DNA of 64,000 nucleotides from Leguminivora glycinivorella (lineage: Eukaryota > Arthropoda > Insecta > Lepidoptera > Tortricidae), in NCBI RefSeq assembly GCF_023078275.1, contig NC_062978.1:18809883-18873882 (forward strand), read 5' to 3'. A program made the position numbers and the translations under genes. This document shows, in pieces, positions 31,930-41,033 of the stretch; position 1 is the first letter of the stretch, and each line of letters opens with the position of its first letter. Below the pieces are notes generated by a model that saw nothing but the letters and a program-made list of their open reading frames with translations, ran no database searches and was not told the DNA's origin.

Positions 31930-33170
31930 TGGTCCGATTTATGTAAATCCGATGTATATAGTGCAGGCTGGATATGTAGTCCAGACTTTGTTTCTCAAGA
32001 ATTTTCATACGTATAGATATTTATAGGTACGCTGTATTCGATGAGTATCTATGTGCCCCAATTTGAGCAGAAACGAATCTCTGCTAAAAAGTTGCTACTT
32101 TCTGTACCGTTATAACACACTTTGTTTTGCAAGATTTTTCAAACGCTATCCATTTGTACGTGTCTGTGATATGCCCCATTTATGTGAACATTAACGCGTC
32201 AATGCGAGATGTGTATCGGGACGCGTGACTCGCACATTTGCTCACATTGGGGAAAGTTAAATTAGGGGGAGAGATAAATGGAAAACTGTCGATATCTTCT
32301 TTTCATTAATGGTTTTAAAAGTTCCTTGATTTCTGCCAGTCACAATGTGTATTGGTTGAACGTCCTTCGCGATCAAAATGACGTAACTCACTTAAGTTAC
32401 CTATCAGGAATCGCCTTTTATCTTGTAACTGTTTTTTTTTTTTAAGAATTTGGTTTCTCGACTTTATTTTTCTAGTAATAGGGTCTAGAGTATAAAGTAT
32501 TTATTAGTAATCACTCATTCGCAGCTGGGATTTTCATGACCGAGCAGATGGGAATGGTAAAGAATGCTTAGTTTGATCATTAAAAGGAAAATTTATTTTA
32601 TTAAGGCCAGAGGCAGTATTTATTTTCATTACGTAGTAAAATACACACTGCGAAACTCTCGCAATCCAATATCTCGCACATATAATTAGGCAGTAAACCA
32701 GTGGACTGACTATTTTTGGATTTTTTATATATTTTTTAAACTGTTTCTTTTGGACCAGTTTCATGTCAAAAGTATTCAAATATACAATATATAATTATAA
32801 ATAGTTCTGAGTGTTGGTGAACCAAGTGATTCTCTTTTTTATGTGAATGACATACAGACCGTCATTTGCACGCTTTCCATCTCAATCAGCGTCGCAGAAC
32901 ATACCTGTAACAAATAAAGTAATTGTTTAATGTGATTGTCAAAACATGGCAAGTGTTTAGTTAAAGTATTTTTCGCATCCAGTGTTTAAGAGAGATCCAA
33001 AAAGGCGAGTGGCGTGGGGGTTTTATAAAGATTGCATAAAATACTGAAAAACAGTTTTACTCTTCGCCAACAGCGATATAAGAAACGTGATAGAACCGTA
33101 CTTTTCATTATTTGAATTGTCTCACAAAAGTTTAACTCCTATAAATGTGTGATTATCGATCGAATTATCT
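31930..33170. other. Non-coding tract, no feature seen
   Basis: No supported feature. The frame at 32534-32779 is motif-free. Confidence 0.4.
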
Positions 33171-33180
33171 GACGATCTTT

Positions 33181-33237
33181 CGGCTTCGGCTTCAAAAACT
33201 TTAACGTAGGTACTACAAGTTTTTGAAGCCGAAGCCG
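33181..33237. repeat. Inverted repeat, 21-bp arms, 15-bp loop
   Basis: CGGCTTCGGCTTCAAAAACT plus T, and its exact inverse at 33217-33237. It could form a hairpin RNA or DNA. No transposon flanks are visible. Confidence 0.85.
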
Positions 33238-33469
33238 TATAGCCAAAGAGGATCGAGTATATCTAGACGGTGTACAGTCTGTGTATAGAGAGTTACTGTC
33301 AAAGTAAAACGTGTAGTTGTAGTGCATAGACTGATGCCATCTCAAGGAAAAACTTAAAATTGATTCTGATGTGTTCTAAAATTGTCAACTATTAGAATTA
33401 GCTCCATCCAGCAGTACATTTCTTTTGATGGTTCTGAGGTACGTTAGTTTTTTAGACTATATCTGTCTA

Positions 33470-33830
33470 CAGGGTGTAAACCTAATACGGGCGAACCTCT
33501 TAACGGTGGTGGGTATAGGATATAAAAAATGGAATTAGATAACTTTTACTTAAAATTTAAATATTTTTTTTATCCATACAAAATAATTCGGCCCGCAACG
33601 TAATGCAAACACACTCGCGTTAACCGCTCGTTGACAGTTGTCATTGATTGTCATCGCAACAACGTTTAACAGTACATTGCTGCTGGGAAATTTTTCAAAA
33701 ATTCATTATGGGGTAAAAATTAAAAGTAACTCAAAAACACCTCTTAATTAATGATAACAATATTGAATTATATGCCTGGTTTCATTTATTGCCCTTATTA
33801 AGTTTACGCGCTGTATAAGGAGTAATATAC
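33470..33830. repeat. Probable dispersed repeat (AATACGGGCGAACC)
   Basis: The run from CAGGGTGTAAACCTAATACG through CGGCCCGCAACGTAATGCAA and TTAACCGCTCGTTGACAGTT is familiar as a repeated lepidopteran sequence. I see only one copy here, so boundaries are uncertain. Confidence 0.35.
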
Positions 33831-34249
33831 GTCTTTAGTGATAGTCATTATTAAATACAAAAGTATAAGAAAGTCAAACTAAAACCAAGTAGGTACCTTG
33901 AAGTCGTTAGCGTTATAAAGAGTCGTGGACGTAATTTCGCTGAAATATATTCATAACGAAGCACGAACGACACGCCATGCTGTTTGTATTTAGAATATTA
34001 TTTCTACAAATATTTCATGGTCTATTCGTTTTCAAATATTTTCAGTAGGTCAGTAGGTCCCACGATTATCTCAAGAAGGTTTGTGTTATTAGGTACCAGT
34101 GGCGTGGCATGAAAATTTTCGTTGGTAAAGCCGGAGGAATTTTTGGAATCTGTTTTGTATGGACTTCTACAGATACAAAGAATATTAGGAAACCCGTTGG
34201 CAATCGAGTTGAATCGACGCTACGCGACTGATAGGTTACTCAAACAACT

Positions 34250-34337
34250 ATGTACTATCAGCTGCAAAAGTGCATGGACAAATTATGAATGAATTCATTG
34301 ATAAATTCGCCATGCACTTTTGCAACTGATAGTACAT
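34250..34337. mobile_element. Short MITE with ~28-bp inverted ends
   Basis: ATGTACTATCAGCTGCAAAA and TTTTGCAACTGATAGTACAT, plus GTGCATGG/CCATGCAC, flank a 32-bp AT-rich loop. The ends differ at one position. No certain target duplication. Confidence 0.75.
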
Positions 34338-34344
34338 CATTACA

Positions 34345-34900
34345 TAAATAATTAATATAATTAAATATTAAAACTTCAAGGACATACGTCTACCCGGAAT
34401 TTATTTTCCTATATAAGTTATTAACAAAGTCATTAAAAAAAGTTTGTCCCTTTAATAGTCACATACAACGACGTCTAGTGAACTTTTATGTAGACGAGTA
34501 CATGGTACTTAAAAATCTCCGTAACATATTGATATACTAATTTGATTCAAAGTCATTCTAGGTACTGTGTAACACTAAGCTAATTAAATAGTAGCGTTGA
34601 ATTTTAGGAATCCATATTACAGTAAAATTCAGCTGAAATAGCTAATTAAGGTAGATTACGTACCTATATGATATATACCTCAATTGACCGTCTGCTTCAA
34701 AATATGTAATTACCTACTTTCCTTTATTGTAATTCGACCTCGCTGCTATAAGCTAAGTTTTATAGATAATTATTTACTTATAATTAAAAAAATGGAGTTA
34801 GTACATTAACGTGCTGCTTTTTGACGTTTTAAAATACGGAAAATGTACCTATATGTAATTTTTGGTTAGTTACGGAGGGATCTGTTTAGGGCGCTGTTCA
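34345..34900. other. Non-coding tract, no feature seen
   Basis: No supported feature. Confidence 0.4.
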
Positions 34901-34903
34901 CTT

Positions 34904-34948
34904 TTTTAACCCCCGACGTAAAAACGAAGGGGTGTTATAAGTTTGACG

Positions 34949-35023
<75 letters not shown>

Positions 35024-35205
35024 GTGTGTGTCTGTCTGTGGCATCGTAGCTCCCGAACGGATGAACCGATTTCGATTTAGTTTTTTTTATTTCAAAGCTG
35101 TGTTAGTCGGGAGTGTTCTTAGCCATATTTCATGAAAATCGGTCCACTAGGTCGCGGTCGGGGGTTTTTTCAAAATTTTAATTTTGTGGTTAGGTTATCC
35201 ATACA
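34904..35205 (+). repeat. Hairpin/(TGTC)n interspersed repeat, copy 3
   Basis: Opposite orientation to copies 1, 2 and 4. TTTTTTAACCCCCGACG and the hairpin come first, then a perfect (TGTC)n run of about 16 units (34949-35014), CCGAACGGATGAACCGATTT, AAAATCGGTCCACTAGGTCG and a terminal GTGGTTAGGTTAT. Longest microsatellite of the four copies. Confidence 0.8.
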
Positions 35206-35209
35206 ATGA

Positions 35210-36320
35210 TTGTCGTTTTCGCGACATTTCAAAGCATTAAACATGGTAGAGGTGCCCTAAAAAAAACATAATTATTTAAAGTCACTAACACACAAGTCAT
35301 CAGTTGACGTGAGTAACTAACAGAACTTTAAATATACAAAACGCGAGAACTGAAAGTGCTATATCGCAAAAAAAAAACAGTACACTAAGAGCTCCAACGA
35401 TTCATAAAACATGCCAAATCACCCAGATATTTGTTTTAATCGACCAGAATCATCGGAGCACAACAACCCTCCAGCAGATAGGGTGCGAGGAGCGGCTCGT
35501 GCCAGGCACTGAAAAATGCCAGTAATCGGCCTTATTTAAAACGGGAATTAAGAGCGTATTCGAGGCTATAATTGGTGCATTTACCCCACACGCCAAGGCT
35601 TGAATAAATATGAAGTTCGCGATTAGAGTTTGTCTTTTAGTTTTAGAATGTAAATGTACTTAATTTTCTTTACCTTTAATTTCGTACTTTCAGTTCAAGT
35701 CTACCTTTTAGTCAGGTATCTACTATTGTATGTATTGCATGGATATTCAACCTGGTATGTAACTTAGTACATTGTAAAAACAAACGGCTTTGTTCAGATT
35801 TCAATCTAGAATGTCTGCTATTCATGAACGTGTAAATTATGTATTTTGAAATTATTTGTATTTCCCCACATATAAAGCTCATTGTAATATTCGTTTGGAG
35901 AAATACATTCTTAAACCATATTGTTCAAGATTAATACGAGTTTTCTAAGGACTTATAAATACAACAGGTTTTGTTTTTGTCACAAACAAAAAATAGCTCA
36001 TAAAATATATCGAGCTTAATCGTTAAAAAAAAAACACACCTGTAAAAGGGTACTTAGTGCATGTATTATTTACACATGCTAACTTAAATATGGAACGATT
36101 TATTTTTTAAATGTACGACACCTGTAAGCGGAACAAATATCGTGGAAACTACATTGTACAGTTTACAAAATAAATAAACATGGGCAGGTGGCCAGTCCCA
36201 CGCCTCGCTGCGTCCTCATTAAAGAAAAACGACGGAATCGCGGCGGTAGTTGCATAACGGGATCAATATTCAAGCGATTGAAGGACATCCTTGTCCATAT
36301 TACATAGAAAAAAGATTATG
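35210..36320. other. Non-coding tract, no feature seen
   Basis: No supported feature. Confidence 0.4.
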
Positions 36321-36326
36321 TAACTT

Positions 36327-36457
36327 CAGTAGGCGCGAGAGTATGTCGCAGCGAGATACTAGATCACACGTCTTCTTCTAACTGTAGTAATGACATAAGG
36401 ACGGGTAGTCTATCGCGCAGCGACATACTCTCGCCGCAATCATGTGCTAACCCTGCA
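36327..36457. mobile_element. MITE family D, copy 2
   Basis: CGCGAGAGTATGTCGCAGCG and its inverse CGCAGCGACATACTCTCGCC flank the shared core ATCACACGTCTTCTTCTAAC and GACATAAGGACGGGTAG. Better preserved inner arms than the copy at 25357. Confidence 0.75.
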
Positions 36458-36975
36458 GATAAGGACTATCTTGGTTTATCTGAGCACGTTTTTCAGTAGT
36501 CAGTTTTTTTTTAATTGTCAGAGGTCGGAATATTCGGGGCAAATGTTCCTGACTGGTGGCCATAGACAAAAGTCAATATTTGTCTAGCTCTAAAACTAGT
36601 ATGTTCATAATAGTAGGGATACCTAATATACCTATATCAAAAGGTTTCCAGTGTATATGTATACGAGAAATTGTAATTCCAAGTAGCTTCCGAACTACGT
36701 CTATTATTCATATTTTACAAGTAGGTATATAGGTATAAGAAAACCAGGGAAAGCTTTTGAGCATGTCATTTTGAATGATGTTTGTCATATTCCTTTGTTG
36801 AATAATTACAGTGTTGAAAATGCATCAGCCTTTATATTTTATGCAACGAGGTAGGTATATACAGCCTTGTGTCTTTAGACCTACTAATAAATTGTTACTT
36901 ACCTATGTTTTAGGAATGTATTATTTTAAAGGTAGGTACTTTTTGAATTAGGCTATACAGTTTATATTACTGTTA

Positions 36976-37092
36976 GGCCCACTTGCGCCAACCACTTAAC
37001 TCAGGGTTAGTGGGCTGTCATCTGTCAAATTCCATATAAAATGGTGGGGGGTTAACCTTCGGGCTAATCCTCCATTTTCGTTGGTGCAAGTG
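36976..37092. mobile_element. MITE family E (GGCCCACTTGCACCAAC), copy 1
   Basis: GGCCCACTTGCGCCAACCAC is paired with GTTGGTGCAAGTGA at the right. The interior has CAGGGTTAGTGGGCTGTCAT and GGGGTTAACC. TTA precedes it. Copies 2 and 3 follow within 450 bp. Confidence 0.75.
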
Positions 37093-37243
37093 ACAGAGTA
37101 ATGTGCCGCTAGGTACATAGTAGACGCAAAAACACTGGGCGTGTAAGTAACACACATTCTTCGTAAGGTCATGCTTTACGAACCTACGAATGGGTGCCGA
37201 TTCATTGGCGTCAAAATCTGTTTGGTTGACACCAAACACACAT

Positions 37244-37410
37244 AGGCCCACATGCACCAACTACTTAATTCAGGGTTAACCCTTGGGTGAACCGTCTATT
37301 TTCAATGGTGCAAATGGAGGGTTAAACCGAGGTTAACCTACCATTTTATATGGAGTTTGACAGATGACAGCCCACTAACCCTGAGTTAAGTGGTTGCTGT
37401 AAGTGGGCCT
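37244..37410. mobile_element. MITE family E, copy 2
   Basis: Ends GGCCCACATGCACCAACTAC and the inverse ...GTAAGTGGGCC. The interior repeats the GGTTAACC and CAGATGACAGCCCACTAACC blocks. Confidence 0.75.
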
Positions 37411-37411
37411 T

Positions 37412-37529
37412 AGGTTCACTTGCACCACCGAAAATAGAGGGTTAATCCGAGGTTAACCCACCATGTTATATGGAATTTGACAGTTGAAAGCCCACTAACC
37501 TTGAGTTAAGCGGGTGGTGCAATTGGCCC
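37412..37529. mobile_element. MITE family E, copy 3
   Basis: Starts AGGTTCACTTGCACCACCGA one base after copy 2 and ends GGTGGTGCAATTGGCCC. Same inner blocks. Confidence 0.75.
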
Positions 37530-38028
37530 GTCGTATCGCGAATTGCACAGTTGAAAACATTCGACCGGTATCGTATGACATGTATAATATAAATGTATAT
37601 CGTAGTCCGTACCATAGTCACTGCCAGTGACAACTGACAAGAGCCAGCCGTCTTTATTATAAGACAAATTATTTTTATAAACGTCTCAAATAATTTTATT
37701 TTTCTCGTGAAATTGTTTTATTTGTCAACGTGATGAGACATGAATTTGTAAAATTACACGTAGTTTGTAACAAATTGCTATTACTTATATGTAGAAGACT
37801 GGATTTTATTTGCAATAACATTTTAGTTATATTGCCTTTTCGGTTATGATGTGTCTTCATTGTTAACAATTTAAGAGTGACAGTTACTAATCAGTAATAA
37901 CACTAATAATGCTTGAAAAAAAAAAGGAAATAAATGAAACTTAAAGAAGAGGAGGACTGGACTGTTGTAAGATCATACGGTCTTTCAGGGGAGACAAATA
38001 GTTCGTCTCTTTACAGAGGAGACAAATA
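37530..38028. other. Non-coding tract, no feature seen
   Basis: No supported feature. Confidence 0.4.
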
Positions 38029-38492
38029 TATATCGCTAGGCTTGTGTCGTTCACGAACTATGAACTGTTAGGAATAAAATCCCATCAATGACCGAAATGA
38101 ACTGAATCTTTCCGTGCTCTGAGAATCGGTCTTTGCTCATTTAGTTCAGTATAGGATCGCCGAGCGCGAACGGTTTGGACCGAGAACGAGTGTGTGACTG
38201 CGCCGACCGAGAGCGAGAGCTACTTAGCAGAGCAACAAAAAACGTCAAGTTTTCATATTAAACTTCGGTTACTTACAACCTTTCGGCCCGGAATGTTACT
38301 ATCTGTGGACTATTCGTATCATTTTGACATTATTCGGTCCCATTCGTTCTGATCTTTCCGACCGCAGTGGTCGCTGGTCTGGCTGAACTAAATGAGCAAA
38401 AGACCTAAAAGAGCGAACTAGTTCGTGGGAGCTATTGAACGAGATCGGAGCGCTCCGATCAACGAACGAAACGGCACAAGCCTATATATCGC
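38029..38492. mobile_element. hAT-type MITE, duplication TATATCGC
   Basis: The element 38037-38484 has ends TAGGCTTGTGTCGTT and the inverse of TAGGCTTGTGCCGTT, with TATATCGC on both sides. The interior has many CGAAC/GTTCG and GAGCG words and no transposase. It ends 29 bp before the tandem Helitrons. Confidence 0.85.
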
Positions 38493-38530
38493 TGACACGT
38501 TTAAAACTAATAACTAGTTTTTTAAAGGTG

Positions 38531-38552
38531 CGCGGGGCCCGAGGGCCCCGCG
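38531..38552 (-). other. Helitron A terminal hairpin
   Basis: CGCGGGGCCC-GA-GGGCCCCGCG: 10-bp perfect stem. Position and GC content are those expected of a Helitron termination signal. Confidence 0.9.
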
Positions 38553-38559
38553 GTCTTTC

Positions 38560-38685
38560 TTGTTGCTGTTTTGTTTTTTTTTGCTTTGCTTGTTTGTTTT
38601 TTTGCTTTGCTTTTTTGCTTTTTTGTTTCTTTGCTTAGCTTGTTTGTTTTTTTGCTTTACTTGTTTGCTTTTTTGCTTTAGCCTT
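38560..38685. repeat. Low-complexity TTTGC tract
   Basis: TTTGCTTTGCTTGTTTG-type repeats. The complementary strand reads as a Lys/Gln/Asn-rich open frame, which is compositional. A near-identical tract is at 41090-41205 in copy B. Confidence 0.8.
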
Positions 38686-38801
38686 TGTGTGCTTGGAAGC
38701 ACTCTCTGCCCGCAGCTCGGCCTGCGGCCTTCGCGTGCTTGGGAGCCTGTCAGACACGCTCCGGGCCTTCGGCCCTCCGCGTAGTTACTGTGGGGGTTGT
38801 A

Positions 38802-38944
38802 GGGAAGTTGGAGCTTAAACACGATCCAATAGTTAAAGTGTCTTGAGAAGCTCACGACGGGCCTGCGGCCTGCGGCCTCCGGCCCGTCGTTTCGCTTCTC
38901 TAAGACACTTTTACTATTGGGTCGTGTTTAAGCTCCAACTTCCC
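38802..38944. repeat. Long hairpin in Helitron A
   Basis: GGGAAGTTGGAGCTTAAACA at the left and TGTTTAAGCTCCAACTTCCC at the right are the outer ends of ~60-bp arms meeting near ACGACGGGCC/GGCCCGTCGT. Copy B retains the right arm but lacks most of the upper left arm (junction at CCCAATAGTACGACCCG, ~41350). Confidence 0.8.
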
Positions 38945-41033
38945 GGACCGCCGGCGAGCCGATCAGGGACGCTTCGGGCCTTCGGCCCTACGCGGAGCTC
39001 GGCCTTCGGCCTTCGCTTGGCTCCGAAGCTCCGCGTCGGGCCTTCGGCCCGCCGCTACGCTTATTAAGACACTTGAGGTAAGCAGTTTGACCGCGTGGGT
39101 TCGCCCCGCGGGCCTTGCGGCCCGCCGGGCTCACGTGCCGGCCCCTCTCAGGGACGCTCCGGGCCTTCGGCCCTACGCGGAGCTCGGCCTTCGGCCTTCG
39201 CTCGGCTCCGAAGCTCCGCGTCGGGCCTTCGGCCCGCCGCTTCGCTTATTTAGATACTTTTTGTTTTTGTTTTGCTTGGGAGCACTCTCTACCCGCAGCT
39301 CGGCCTGCGGCCTTCGCGTGCTTGGAAGCCTCTCCGACACGCTCCGGGCCTTCGGCCCTCCGCGTAGTTACTGTGGGGATTGTAGGATTTGTAGGGAAGT
39401 TGGACCTCCGGCCTGCGGCCTCCGGCCCGCCGCGTCGCTTTTTAGACACTTTTACTTATATTTTCTTGCTTGGGAGCACTGTCTGTACGCAGCTCGGAAC
39501 TTGGACCGGAGCAATGACCGCCGGGCTGTAGAACGCTCCCTCAGGCTGGTAGGGAAATTTGACTTTGTCCCCTCTCGCCGCCGTTTTTGACTTTTCCAAA
39601 AATTTTTTTTTCTCATTTCTATTTTTGGCCCCCGCTCTTACCACGTGCGAAATTTGAACGCGCTCGGACCGAAAATAAAATAAAAAATTTTCAAAGTCGG
39701 CCATTTTGAAATTTTGTAAATGCCATTCAATGGATCTCAGATAACTGTACAACATTAGTTTAAGCACTATTAACCTTTTTCCTACCGTTACGGAGCTATG
39801 GGGATTTAAAAAAAAAACCTCCATACAAACTGGTAGGGAAATTTGACTTTGTCCCCTCTCGCCACCGTTTTTGACTTTTCCAAATTTTTTTTTCTCATTT
39901 CTATTTTTGGCCCCCGTTCTTACCACGTGCCAAATTTGAACGCGCTCGGACCGAAAATAAAAAAAAAATTTCAAAGTCGGCCATTTTGAAATTTGGTAAA
40001 TGCCATTCGATGGACCTCAGATAACTGTACAACATTAGTTCAAGCACTATTAACCTTTTCCCTACCGTTACGGAGCTATGGGGATTTAAAAAAAGGACCT
40101 CCATACAAATTTCAATTGGCCTTCAAAGGGCGCCATTTTGAATTTTTCAAAATTTTCTTTTTGTATACTAATCTTGGGGTGGCTGTCTATCCGTGTGCAA
40201 AATTTCAGCGCGCTCGGACCATTTTGAAATTTTTCAAAAAAAAAGTCGGCCATTTTGATTTTTTTTTAATGCCATTCGATGGACCTCGGGTGACTGTATA
40301 ACATTTGTTTGAGCACTTTTCACTTCTTTGTACCGTTACGGAGCTATGGTAATTAAAAGAAAAACCTCCATTCAAATTTCAATTGGCCCTCAAAGGCCGC
40401 CATTTTGAATTTTTCAAAATTTTCTTTTTGAATATAAATCTTGGGGCCACCTTCCACCCGTGTGCCAAATCTCAGCGCGCTAGGACCATTTTGAAATTTA
40501 AAAAAAAAAAAAAAAAGTCGGCCATTTTGAATTTTTTTTAATGCAACTTTTTTCTACTCGGATACCTGTATGACATTTGGTCGAGCACCCCCCGGCTATC
40601 TCTTACGGTTTAAAAGTTGCCATACAAAATAAAAGTGGCCAGTTTTCCCACATTTGTAGCACTTTTCAATTTTTTTTTATTTCATTCGAATCGAGGCCGC
40701 TTGGAGATTCTATGACCAAAATTTGAGCTCTCTACGACAAACTTGAAAAATCGTCAAAAAAAAAAAGTCGGCCATTTTGAAAAAAAAATGGCGGCGTCAA
40801 AAACTGCCCAGGGTCCTCTATGACATTTGGTCGAACACTCCCCGGCTAACTCCAGCCGTTTGGCCAGGCCGTCCAACATTTTTTTACCCGGAACCGGTAG
40901 ACCGACGGTCTGATCTATCCGGGGTCGCAGGACCAAACTCTATACGACCACACCAAACACTGCCACCTTCAAATCCCCCTTCTGCCTATTTTTGGAAAAA
41001 TGTCAGTCGGGTTGTAGCTTTATATTATATAGA

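Larger units (their letters stand above)
38514..41033 (-). mobile_element. Large non-autonomous Helitron, copy A
   Basis: Read in reverse, it begins TCTATATAATATAAAGCTAC and ends AAAAAACTAG before T. The 3' end has a perfect GC-rich hairpin (arms CGCGGGGCCC, plus strand 38531-38552) 13 bases inside the terminus. Order from 5': ~250 bp ending in AAAATGGCCGAC; four or five degenerate ~280-bp modules with GGCCATTTTGAAA; a GC-rich stem-loop region (38690-39440); a pyrimidine tract of TTTGCTTTGCTTG type; the terminal hairpin. No Rep or helicase motif appears in any frame. Its 5' end abuts the 3' end of copy B. Confidence 0.9.

Noticed and set aside
38514..38855. Lys/Gln/Asn-rich frame and a Cys/Phe-rich frame on the other strand
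   Set aside because: Translation of a low-complexity TTTGC tract at the Helitron end, duplicated in copy B; no domain.
38690..39440. Bacterial contamination because of high GC and TTCG hairpins
   Set aside because: The segment is inside a Helitron with A|T insertion flanks, present twice, with AT-rich lepidopteran repeat modules in the same element.
39456..40104. Repeated frames with KMADFE and SSVTVGKRLIVL segments
   Set aside because: They come from non-coding repeated modules of the Helitron, appear in several registers, and include stops between modules.
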